A stretch of 19,979 bases of DNA from Maribacter sp. (GTDB taxonomy: Bacteria; Bacteroidota; Bacteroidia; Flavobacteriales; Flavobacteriaceae), in the NCBI GenBank assembly GCA_018679695.1, contig JAHHKH010000188.1:1-19979 (forward strand). The letters run 5' to 3'. Within the stretch, counting starts at the first letter, position 1. Every line of letters begins with the position of its first letter. Below are positions 1 to 6,813 of the stretch, piece after piece. The position numbers and the translations under genes are program-made. The notes below the pieces were generated by a model. That model searched no databases, was not told the origin of the DNA, and saw nothing but the letters and a program-made list of their open reading frames with translations.

Positions 1-970
1 ATTCAGGAGTGAACAAATTATAACGCGAAAGGCCTGAACCATCTACCCATCTGGGCATTTGCCGTAGCTCTTTCAAATAATTCTCTAATATATATGTTCT
101 GGTTTTAGCACTGTTCAAGGTATCTGACAGTGTAGAGGAAGCAACAATCAAAAGCTGTTCCGCGAGGAAGTTATCACTTTCATGCATCATTCGTTTAATA
201 ATGCTATCAGAAGACATTCCATATAGAATTTGATGTTCACCCTCTGCAAATGCACGAGTGATATGAATTTTCTTTTGGAGTATTTTTTCCAATAAGGTTT
301 TGGTTGTACTACTATTAATTATAAATGGAATTTGGAGCGTATCTTTCCTTGAAGTATTGTAATAAAATCTGTTCTTTTCCAATTCACGATTGAAAGGATA
401 GTCCATAAACACAATACTATCTTTAAAATATTCAGGCTTTATGTCTAGTGAATCACTACCATTGATAGTCAGTATATTTCCGTACAGGGGAAAACTGCTA
501 CGTTCTGGTGAATAATACCAATGATAATCATCCCAGGACCAGCCAGGTCCAAATTTATCATCCGTGAAATTGTCAAGAAATAAAGCTATTTGATCATGTT
601 TTCGCAAAAATTGAATAGCCGTGCTATCCTTTAAGTAGGGATGCAGTAAAGAGGGATCGCCTGTACCTTGAACATATAAGGTGTCATTTTTATCAACATA
701 TCTTAAAGCTGGGATACTTTCAGGTAAAAGTTTTAAGGAAGCAAAAAGTGTGAATATTTTGGTATTGCTCGCAGGAGTAAAATACTTTGTACTATTTCTG
801 TTATAAATCGTGTCATTGGAGATGGGATCTATAAGTAAAAAACCGGTGAACTGATTGCCATAGTGGCTTGCATTCAGCTTAGTTTCAATATCCTTGACTA
901 CCCTTCTTTTGGTTGTAGAACACCCTAAAAATAAGATAGTTAATAGAAGTAATACAACGATTTTTTTCAT
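1..970 (-). CDS. D-alanyl-D-alanine carboxypeptidase/endopeptidase, PBP4 (S13) family, C-terminus cut off
   Basis: Partial gene: the ATG is at 970-968 and the reading frame stays open to the left window edge (about 323 codons seen). The N-terminus is a lipoprotein signal (MKKIVVLLLLTILFLGC, lipid-anchored Cys17). The penicillin-binding motifs of peptidase family S13 are present in order: SxxK as PASNTK with catalytic Ser68 and Lys71, SxN as SDN at Ser265-Asn267 inside ESDNFLAEQ, and DGSGLSRYN from about residue 310. The KTG motif would lie beyond the edge. Enzymes of this family trim or cleave peptidoglycan peptide cross-links in the periplasm; here the protein is probably tethered to a membrane by its lipid. 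It is divergent from the small gene that starts at 1119. A weak -7-like box (TAGTATTG) lies upstream, but I would not call a promoter from it. Confidence 0.9.
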   Translation of the reverse strand, partial: MKKIVVLLLLTILFLGCSTTKRRVVKDIETKLNASHYGNQFTGFLLIDPISNDTIYNRNSTKYFTPASNTKIFTLFASLKLLPESIPALRYVDKNDTLYVQGTGDPSLLHPYLKDSTAIQFLRKHDQIALFLDNFTDDKFGPGWSWDDYHWYYSPERSSFPLYGNILTINGSDSLDIKPEYFKDSIVFMDYPFNRELEKNRFYYNTSRKDTLQIPFIINSSTTKTLLEKILQKKIHITRAFAEGEHQILYGMSSDSIIKRMMHESDNFLAEQLLIVASSTLSDTLNSAKTRTYILENYLKELRQMPRWVDGSGLSRYNLFTPE

Positions 971-1118
971 AGGTACACCGTGAAAATTACCAATTTCTCC
1001 CTTGCAATACTATATTAAATGGAAATTATTGAATTTTTAACGATTGGCATACAATATTGTAAGGCAATTTTTGGTTAACTTTAGGGAATACAACAACTAA
1101 TTAAAAACATTCTGGAAT

Positions 1119-1316
1119 ATGGCTAGAGCTATGCTTGAGTACACTAAAACGGTACTTAAAAAAGTTAGTTTTGACACAAAACTCTTTTGTAAAGAGTTGA
1201 AGAAGGCAGTTAAAAGACTATTGCCAGACGAATTAGAGGAATTGGGGCACTGGTTACGACAGTTCATTACCGATAAGCCACAATTACAAGAAAGTCTAAT
1301 CTATTTAAAAGCATAA
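1119..1316 (+). CDS. Small basic helical protein, 65 aa, function unknown
   Basis: A 65-residue cytoplasmic protein with no signal peptide or membrane segment. It is rich in Lys, Glu and Leu and looks fully helical: a Lys-rich front half (KKVSFDTKLFCKELKKAVKR) is followed by LLPDELEELGHWLRQF. I recall similar short proteins in flavobacterial genomes but know no function for them. The ATG follows an AT-rich leader, and a near-match to the Bacteroidota -7 box (TAACTTTA, about 1077-1084) lies about 35 nt upstream. A strong intrinsic terminator begins 4 nt after the stop codon, so this is probably a monocistronic, well-expressed gene. The helical charge pattern would suit a protein- or nucleic-acid-binding role, but that is a guess. 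Confidence 0.75.
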   Translation: MARAMLEYTKTVLKKVSFDTKLFCKELKKAVKRLLPDELEELGHWLRQFITDKPQLQESLIYLKA

Positions 1317-1320
1317 TACC

Positions 1321-1348
1321 AAACCACTCGAAAGAGTGGTTTTTTTTT
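1321..1348 (+). terminator. Intrinsic terminator after the 65-aa gene
   Basis: A perfect 9-bp stem (AAACCACTC / GAGTGGTTT) closes a GAAA tetraloop and runs directly into nine T residues. It starts 4 nt past the TAA of the 65-aa gene and is the clearest terminator in the window. Confidence 0.93.
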
Positions 1349-1407
1349 CCAATAAAAAGCCAAGATCGTCGTTTGTAGAGTATACAGCAATTAGCAAAAA
1401 CAATTGT

Positions 1408-1800
1408 ATGAAATATATACCTACTATTATTTTCGTATTGTTTTTTGGATGTACGGATGATGATTTAATCAAATATCAAGCTGACCATGAAATTATTGGT
1501 AAATGGCAATTGGAAGCCACAAAAATAAGTCCTGGAGGAATAGTTGATTGGTCGGAGATCAAGAATGGGCAGATATATGAGTTCAATGCTGATGGAACAA
1601 TTTTACTATCAAGATGGGAAGATTGTAAGGCACCCATTACCGGCACTTTCGCTATCGAAGAGGAATTGTTGTCCATAGAAATTTCGTGTAGTTCGACCCT
1701 ATACCAACCCAGTTACAATATTCGGTTCGAGGAGGGCAAACTAATCTTAGGATTTATTGGCTGTATTGAGGAATGTTCTTATCGCTATAGGCCTATATAA
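1408..1800 (+). CDS. Small lipoprotein, lipocalin-like
   Basis: A 130-aa protein. The chosen start is the ATG at 1408, which begins a short lipoprotein signal (MKYIPTIIFVLFFGC, anchor Cys15 followed by TDDD). An earlier in-frame GTG at 1336 lies inside the preceding terminator and would put 24 polar residues before the signal. The mature part has the look of a lipocalin-like small beta barrel: GKWQLEATKIS near the start, a 'YEFNADGTI' strand-turn, then 'GTFAIEEELLSI' and 'FEEGKLIL'. Flavobacterial lipocalin-like (DUF4923/5004-type) lipoproteins show this order, but I cannot assign the exact family. Five cysteines in the mature part (in DCK, SCSS and GCIEEC) could form disulfides. Ligand and role are unknown. 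It converges on oxyR with a 6-nt gap and no terminator between them. Confidence 0.75.
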   Translation: MKYIPTIIFVLFFGCTDDDLIKYQADHEIIGKWQLEATKISPGGIVDWSEIKNGQIYEFNADGTILLSRWEDCKAPITGTFAIEEELLSIEISCSSTLYQPSYNIRFEEGKLILGFIGCIEECSYRYRPI

Positions 1801-1806
1801 TAGCAC

Positions 1807-2745
1807 TTACCTGTTTAAAGGACTTATTATTTTCACGTCTTGGAAAGCTATTGCCCCCCTAACGATGCCTGAGATTACGTCTTTCAATGCTTGGGTAATT
1901 TGAATCTTCAATTCGCTTTTATGGTAGATCAAACTAACCTCCCGTGCAGGTGATGGATTGTTGAAGTACCTTAGGTTTCTCTTTTTCCCCTCATCCAGTT
2001 CGAGTGTATTCAAATAGGGCAATAGTGTCATTCCCAAGCCTTCATTGGATAAGTTCACCAATGTCTCGAAACTGCCGCTTTGCAATTGAAAATGCTCCTC
2101 ATCATAATTTTTTGGGGAATTACATATGTTTATGACACCATCTCTAAAACAATGACCGTCTCTCAGAAGTAATATATCCGCTATGTCCAGATCCTCTGGG
2201 TTCAACTTTGAGGTGTTGGCCAACCTATGATTCATAGGGACATATCCCACAAAAGGTTCATAGTACAATGGCCTTTCTTTGATAAATTCAATTTCCAAAG
2301 GTGTAGCGGCTATCCCAGCATCCAGATGTCCGTCCTGGATATTACGAATTAGACTTTCGGTATTTTGCTCTTTTATGATAAGATTTACTTTGGGATATTT
2401 ATTGATAAAGGTCTTAAGGAACATGGGTAACAATGTCGGCATTATTGTAGGAATGATTCCTAAGGTATAATCACCGCCTATAAAACCCTTTTCTTGATCT
2501 ACAATATCCTTGATTCTATTAGCCTCATTTACAATATTTTTAGCCTGTTCAACAATTTTTTTGCCCACTTCGGTAATGGAAATCGGTTTTTTGCTTCGGT
2601 CAAAAATCAAAACGTCGAGTTCGTCTTCAAGTTTCTGCACTTGCATACTTAGGGTGGGTTGGGTAACAAAGCTTTTTTGGGCCGCCAAGGTAAAATTCTG
2701 GTACTCGGCAACCGCCAGCACATATTGCAATTGGGTAATGGTCAT
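1807..2745 (-). CDS. oxyR: Hydrogen peroxide-sensing LysR-family regulator OxyR
   Basis: A 312-aa LysR-type regulator with a winged helix-turn-helix at the N-terminus (residues 1-60, 'TLAAQKSFVTQPTLSMQVQKLE') and a periplasmic-binding-protein-like sensor domain from about residue 90. The OxyR signature is explicit: LLLRDGHCFRDGVINIC places cysteines at positions 199 and 208, exactly the numbering and spacing of the redox pair in Escherichia coli OxyR, where a Cys199-Cys208 disulfide forms on exposure to peroxide. The protein should therefore be a true peroxide sensor and not a generic LysR. The gene is divergent from dps, a classical OxyR target, across a 106-bp AT-rich region. The C-terminal tail extends slightly beyond the enterobacterial protein. 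Confidence 0.93.
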   Translation of the reverse strand: MTITQLQYVLAVAEYQNFTLAAQKSFVTQPTLSMQVQKLEDELDVLIFDRSKKPISITEVGKKIVEQAKNIVNEANRIKDIVDQEKGFIGGDYTLGIIPTIMPTLLPMFLKTFINKYPKVNLIIKEQNTESLIRNIQDGHLDAGIAATPLEIEFIKERPLYYEPFVGYVPMNHRLANTSKLNPEDLDIADILLLRDGHCFRDGVINICNSPKNYDEEHFQLQSGSFETLVNLSNEGLGMTLLPYLNTLELDEGKKRNLRYFNNPSPAREVSLIYHKSELKIQITQALKDVISGIVRGAIAFQDVKIISPLNR

Positions 2746-2851
2746 AAGTTATAATTTAAGTCTATAAAATTATAAAAACTATCAATTTAATTTATGATGT
2801 ATACCTAGTAAATACATTATTTTTAATGATGAAATAAAAATAAAATCAAAT
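2746..2851. promoter_or_regulatory. oxyR-dps divergent promoter region
   Basis: A 106-bp, very AT-rich stretch must hold both promoters. It contains ATAG/CTAT tetrads on both strands, as OxyR boxes do, but not with the canonical 7-nt and 22-nt spacing. A TATC...GAT half-symmetry is seen near 2782-2801. I cannot place an operator or the -7 boxes with confidence. That OxyR controls both genes is inferred from gene order. Confidence 0.4.
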
Positions 2852-3331
2852 ATGGAATTAAATAGTATAGGTTTAAGTGCGGAAAAATCATTGGCAATAT
2901 GCCATGATTTGAACGAGTTGTTGGCTAATTTTCAAAGATATTACCAGAATTTACGGGGAATACATTGGAATATAAAAGGAAAGCGATTTTTTGACCTTCA
3001 CGTCAAATTTGAAGAACTTTATGATGATACCAACATGAAAGTAGATGAGATTGCCGAGCGTATTCTTACGTTGGGAGGAGTACCTTTGCATACCTTCGAA
3101 GATTATATTGAAAACTCCAAGGTTCCTGTTGGTAAGAATATAACGAAAGATGAAAACGCCATTAGACTCATCGTGGATTCATTGTCCCAACTACTGCTAA
3201 TTGAGCGAAGAATTTTAAAGACTTCTGAAGAGGCTGATGATGAGGGAACAAACTCAATGATGAGCGATTTTATTACGGAACAAGAGAAAACAGTTTGGAT
3301 GATGAAGGCTTGGTTGGCCGAAGAAATATAG
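2852..3331 (+). CDS. dps: Dps-family ferroxidase/DNA-protection protein
   Basis: A 159-aa ferritin-like protein of the usual Dps length. The intersubunit ferroxidase residues are all present with the canonical spacing: His38 (GIHWN), His50 (DLHVKFEELYDD), Asp65 and Glu69 (VDEIAERI), matching the H-x11-H-x14-D-x3-E pattern of Listeria and other Dps proteins. Dps forms 12-subunit shells that oxidise Fe(II) with peroxide and store the iron, which limits Fenton damage. The N-terminal tail is short and has little positive charge, so direct DNA binding is not obvious. Its position divergent to oxyR supports induction by peroxide. A hairpin with a T-run follows the stop codon. Confidence 0.93.
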   Translation: MELNSIGLSAEKSLAICHDLNELLANFQRYYQNLRGIHWNIKGKRFFDLHVKFEELYDDTNMKVDEIAERILTLGGVPLHTFEDYIENSKVPVGKNITKDENAIRLIVDSLSQLLLIERRILKTSEEADDEGTNSMMSDFITEQEKTVWMMKAWLAEEI

Positions 3332-3357
3332 TACTTCCATAGTTTTATGGCAACAAT

Positions 3358-3385
3358 AGAGGCCCACCATTGGCAGGCCTTTTTT
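3358..3385 (+). terminator. Probable intrinsic terminator after dps
   Basis: AGGCC (3360-3364) pairs with GGCCT (3376-3380) around an 11-nt loop, can extend by a G-U and an A-U pair, and is followed by six T residues. It starts about 27 nt after the dps stop codon. Confidence 0.75.
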
Positions 3386-3401
3386 GTACGATGAAGTCTT
3401 A

Positions 3402-3821
3402 TTAAAATCGAATTTTAAATTCCAAATCTTCGTCAGCTACTTCAAATTTTGCCATATCGAAATTAGGGGGTCCATAGGGTTCATTACTTCCTGAAGTTGC
3501 ATAACTCTCTTTCGGCATCCCATTGGTTTCATAATCCATCCTGTTATTATTATTGCCATCATGTAAAATCATTATGGCATAGGTTCCTGGGGCTACCCCT
3601 GAAAAAGTAAGGACAACCTCTCCTTTAGTGGCATTGATTACTTCATTCATTATACCAGGGCCTTTCAGGAATGTTTCTGTCGAATGTAATGCCCCAATTA
3701 TTTTCCCGTCATCGGAAAGAACATTTTCAATGGTCACTGAGATGTTAACGCCTTTAATTTCTTGTGCTGTTGCCACTAAGTTGGTAAGTACTAATGCTAA
3801 AATAAGTCCTGCTGTTTTCAT
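3402..3821 (-). CDS. Exported DUF2141 domain protein
   Basis: A 139-aa secreted protein. I chose the ATG at 3821-3819, which opens directly into a signal peptide (MKTAGLILALVLTNLVATAQ). A TTG three codons upstream is possible but unnecessary. The mature part is one DUF2141 domain, recognisable from its beta-sandwich landmarks: 'GKIIGALHS', 'APGTYAIMILHDGNNNNRMD' and the C-terminal 'GPPNFDMAKFEV'. The acidic and Asn-rich turn HDGNNNNRMD resembles a calcium-binding loop and is typical of the family. The function of DUF2141 proteins is not known; they are common in the envelope of Bacteroidota. The gene is divergent from the TonB-dependent receptor, with 219 bp between the two starts. Confidence 0.85.
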   Translation of the reverse strand: MKTAGLILALVLTNLVATAQEIKGVNISVTIENVLSDDGKIIGALHSTETFLKGPGIMNEVINATKGEVVLTFSGVAPGTYAIMILHDGNNNNRMDYETNGMPKESYATSGSNEPYGPPNFDMAKFEVADEDLEFKIRF

Positions 3822-3987
3822 TTTGCTCAAAGTTTTAATTGTTATTACTACTATTCAGTCCAAATTTCCCACACTACTGCTAGATTTAGAAAAAGGAACT
3901 ACCCAACTGTTGAAAATTTGGAGTGAATTGTAAATCAATTGAACGGGCACAATTCAAGCCGTCAATAATACAATTCGGTCATATAAA

Positions 3988-4019
3988 TTGGCAAGGCTAG
4001 CTCTCTGTTCGCACATTTG
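3988..4019 (+). promoter_or_regulatory. Candidate Bacteroidota promoter of the TonB-dependent receptor gene
   Basis: A TTG(G) at 3988-3991 and CACATTTG at 4012-4019 (one mismatch to TAnnTTTG) are separated by about 21 bp, close to the usual -33/-7 spacing. The receptor ATG follows 21 nt after the -7 box, so the leader would be short. The assignment is by pattern only. Confidence 0.45.
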
Positions 4020-4038
4020 TTTCATCAAAAACGAACAG
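4005..4038. repeat. 7-bp inverted repeat bracketing the receptor -7 box
   Basis: CTGTTCG (4005-4011) and CGAACAG (4032-4038) are perfect inverted copies 20 bp apart. The candidate -7 element lies immediately inside the left arm, and the right arm ends 2 nt before the receptor ATG. The placement suits a repressor operator, or an RNA hairpin over the translation start if transcription begins further upstream. Confidence 0.5.
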
Positions 4039-4040
4039 TC

Positions 4041-6203
4041 ATGTATAAAATACCTTTATTACCGGTCATACTGTTAATTTCAACCTTTACGATTGCACAA
4101 ACCCAAATTTCTGGAACAGTCTTGGACGAAAAGAACAATCCAGTTAGAGGAGCGAATGTCTATTTAGAGGGTACCTATGATGGGGCCTCCACTAATGAGG
4201 AGGGTATCTTTTCTTTTAATACATTGGAAGAAGGAACACAGACCTTGATCATTTCAATCATTTCATTTGAAACGCACTATGAGGTTGGTGATGTTGGTCT
4301 ACTAAAAAGTCTCGAAATAAGATTAAAAGAAGCTATCAATGAGCTTACAGGGGTTACATTAACGGCAGGTTCTTTTGAAGCAGGCGACAACTCCAAGGTC
4401 TCTGTTTTGAAACCGTTGGACATCGTTACCACAGCTGGTGCCGCCGGTGATTTTGTGGCAGCATTGCAAACATTACCAGGCACATCAACTGTTAGTGAGG
4501 ATGGTAGACTTTTCATACGAGGTGGGGCAGCAGGAGAGACACAGGTTTTTATCGATGGGCTTAGGGTGTTCCAACCCTTTAGTGCCACGGCAAATAATAT
4601 CCCTACAAGGGGTCGGTTTTCACCCTTTCTATTTAAGGGCATCACTTTTAGTACTGGGGGTTATTCCGCGGAATATGGGCAGGCACTGTCAAGTGTTTTG
4701 TTATTGAATACCACCGATATACCCGACCAGGAAAAAACCGATATATCGGTTATGTCCGTTGGGGGTGGTATAGGACATACCAAGATTTGGGGTAAACAGT
4801 CGTTGAGCATTAACACATCCTACATAAATTTAGCACCCTATGAGGTCTTAGTGCCATCCAATCAAGGCGCACGCTGGAAAAAACCCTATGAATCGATTTC
4901 AGGTGAAGCGGTATTCAGAAGCAAGGGAGAAAACAATATTTTTAAACTCTATACAGGGTTCAATCAAGCGAATTTGGATATTGAGCAAGAGGATATAAAC
5001 TTTGAGAATTTCGTTCCCTTTACACTGATGAATAACAATTTATATGTCAATTCATCCTACAAACACTTTTTGGATAACGAATGGACGCTTTCAACCGGTG
5101 CAAGTATTTCTTTTGATAAAAATAATATAGGAATATTCGCTGATGATTTCGAGACCAAAGAAATTGGTGCGCATCTAAAACTAAAGCTAAGGAAAAACTT
5201 CAGTAGCCGTTTTCAGTTGAATTTTGGAGGGGAGTTTTTCAATCAGGATTATGACGATGTATTCCTCACCGCCGACGGATCAAGTTTTAATAGTGATTTT
5301 AAGGATGAATTGTTCGCTGGATTCACCGAGACCGATATATTTTTCAGTAACCGACTTGCCATGAAATTAGGACTGCGAGGTGAATATTCGCAAGCCCTCC
5401 GGTCTTTTAGTCTATCCCCGAGGATTTCAATTGCGTACAAAAGCAGCGAAAAAGGGCAATTTTCATTGGCCTACGGGGATTTTTATCAAAACCCGTCTAT
5501 TGAATATTTAAAGTTTAATAAATCCTTGGACTATGAAAAAACATCCCACTATATTTTAAATTATCAATTGATGGGTGATGGTACCACATTCAGGGCAGAA
5601 GCCTACTATAAGGACTATGATGATTTGGTGAAGTTCGATACCGAAATGCCCCAATTCAACTCAAATTACAATTCTATGGGAAGTGGTTATGCAACTGGGC
5701 TGGATATTTTTTGGAGGGACAATCAGAATATTAAAAATCTGGATTATTGGATATCCTATTCCTATTTGGATACCCAACGTGACTATTTAAATTTTCGGAC
5801 GATGGCAACACCCAATTTTGCACCAAAGCACAACTTCTCTTTGGTAACCAAATATTGGGTAAATGATTGGCGTTCCCAAATAGGGTTTTCATTTATCCAT
5901 GCCTCTGGAAGACCCTATGATAATCCGAATACAAGTGCTTTTTTAGCGGAGAAAACAAAATCGTACAACAACCTCAGTTTTAATTGGGCATATCTCATTT
6001 CACAACAGAAGATATTGTACTTTTCAGTGAATAACCTTTTGGGTTTTAATAATATTAATGGCTATCAATATGCCGATGCACCCAATATGAACGGGGTTTT
6101 TGATAGAAGGGCAATTCGCCCCCCGGCCGATACTTTTTTCTTTGTGGGATTCTTTTGGACCATTAGCACGGATAAACGAAGTAACCAATTGGATAATCTA
6201 TAA
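4041..6203 (+). CDS. TonB-dependent outer-membrane receptor
   Basis: A 720-aa outer-membrane protein. The start is the ATG at 4041, which begins a signal peptide (MYKIPLLPVILLISTFTIAQ); a TTG at 4017 would add 8 polar residues. After the signal come a carboxypeptidase-regulatory-like domain (about 21-95, 'ISGTVLDEKNNPVRGANVYLEG'), a plug domain (about 115-225, with 'RLFIRGGAAGETQVFIDGLRV' and 'GGYSAEYGQALSSVL') and a beta barrel rich in aromatic residues to the C-terminus. Such receptors import large or scarce ligands using energy from TonB-ExbBD. It is shorter than SusC-type receptors (about 1000 aa) and has no SusD partner beside it, so a polysaccharide-utilisation role is unlikely. A metal chelate, cofactor or small oligomer would fit, but the ligand cannot be read from the sequence. 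The 3' end converges on the AhpD-like gene with a 2-nt gap. Confidence 0.9.
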   Translation: MYKIPLLPVILLISTFTIAQTQISGTVLDEKNNPVRGANVYLEGTYDGASTNEEGIFSFNTLEEGTQTLIISIISFETHYEVGDVGLLKSLEIRLKEAINELTGVTLTAGSFEAGDNSKVSVLKPLDIVTTAGAAGDFVAALQTLPGTSTVSEDGRLFIRGGAAGETQVFIDGLRVFQPFSATANNIPTRGRFSPFLFKGITFSTGGYSAEYGQALSSVLLLNTTDIPDQEKTDISVMSVGGGIGHTKIWGKQSLSINTSYINLAPYEVLVPSNQGARWKKPYESISGEAVFRSKGENNIFKLYTGFNQANLDIEQEDINFENFVPFTLMNNNLYVNSSYKHFLDNEWTLSTGASISFDKNNIGIFADDFETKEIGAHLKLKLRKNFSSRFQLNFGGEFFNQDYDDVFLTADGSSFNSDFKDELFAGFTETDIFFSNRLAMKLGLRGEYSQALRSFSLSPRISIAYKSSEKGQFSLAYGDFYQNPSIEYLKFNKSLDYEKTSHYILNYQLMGDGTTFRAEAYYKDYDDLVKFDTEMPQFNSNYNSMGSGYATGLDIFWRDNQNIKNLDYWISYSYLDTQRDYLNFRTMATPNFAPKHNFSLVTKYWVNDWRSQIGFSFIHASGRPYDNPNTSAFLAEKTKSYNNLSFNWAYLISQQKILYFSVNNLLGFNNINGYQYADAPNMNGVFDRRAIRPPADTFFFVGFFWTISTDKRSNQLDNL

Positions 6204-6205
6204 AG

Positions 6206-6811
6206 TTAAGAATGATTCCAGTTCTCAGGATTGTCGCTATCTTTTGGGCAAAGTCCTATGATATCACCTTTGGTATTGGCACCTAGTCCCAAAACAGAAC
6301 GATTCACATAATTGAAATAGCAGGTGACTTGGTTTATTTCCAATATTTCCCCCTCAGCAAATCCGGATTCTTTCAATTTTGTAAAATCAGCCTTTACCAT
6401 TTTTGAAGGAGCGATTGTTAATTTCCTGGCATAGCGCATGCCCTCCAAATACATTTCATCAAAATAGGTTTCGAGCTTATCTTTTCGCAGAGCTTTAAAG
6501 AATTGGTTTTCTTTTTCGGTATCGTTTAAAAGTCGGGATAAGCCTGCCGAGTGATGCTGAACGCAATAATCACATTTATTCAAGTAGCTCACATAAACGC
6601 CTATGGCTTCAAGATACCATTTAGGCAGTACATTTGCCGAATGATGCAGGACACTTTTATATAAGGTCATATGGCCAATAAGCGTATGGGGCCTTAAACT
6701 ATGTAGCTTCAGAACATTGTCAACATTTTCTTCGGGGCCTTTGACCCTCTTATAAATGCTATTAAGTTTACTATCTGCCTTGTTATAATCAATTGTTTTG
6801 ATCCAACTCAT
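6206..6811 (-). CDS. AhpD-like peroxidase-related protein (carboxymuconolactone decarboxylase family)
   Basis: A 201-aa cytoplasmic protein of the AhpD/CMD superfamily. The catalytic relay is intact: Glu68, Cys80, Cys83 and His87 in 'EAIGVYVSYLNKCDYCVQHH' have the same E-x11-C-x2-C-x3-H spacing as mycobacterial AhpD, where the CxxC thiols reduce the peroxiredoxin AhpC or act directly on peroxides. The length and the C-terminal half ('NYVNRSVLGLGANTKGDIIGL') match the group annotated as peroxidase-related enzymes. The ATG lies 2 nt after the stop of the sugar-transporter gene (TAGCTATG), so translation is probably coupled. No ahpC is in the window. A thiol-dependent peroxidase or disulfide reductase is likely; the true substrate is not known. 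Confidence 0.82.
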   Translation of the reverse strand: MSWIKTIDYNKADSKLNSIYKRVKGPEENVDNVLKLHSLRPHTLIGHMTLYKSVLHHSANVLPKWYLEAIGVYVSYLNKCDYCVQHHSAGLSRLLNDTEKENQFFKALRKDKLETYFDEMYLEGMRYARKLTIAPSKMVKADFTKLKESGFAEGEILEINQVTCYFNYVNRSVLGLGANTKGDIIGLCPKDSDNPENWNHS

Positions 6812-6813
6812 AG

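Noticed and set aside
2746..2851. Canonical OxyR operator between oxyR and dps
   Set aside because: ATAG/CTAT words are present but not in the ATAG-N7-CTAT arrangement; in such AT-rich DNA they are expected by chance.
4277..4645. Long antisense frame opposite the receptor plug domain (122 codons)
   Set aside because: Shadow of a strongly supported gene: low-complexity Pro/Ser content, no signal, no promoter.
4737..4750. 14-bp perfect palindrome ACCGATATATCGGT in the receptor gene
   Set aside because: It is short, AT-rich at the centre and inside a conserved barrel region; about one or two such palindromes are expected by chance in a window this size.
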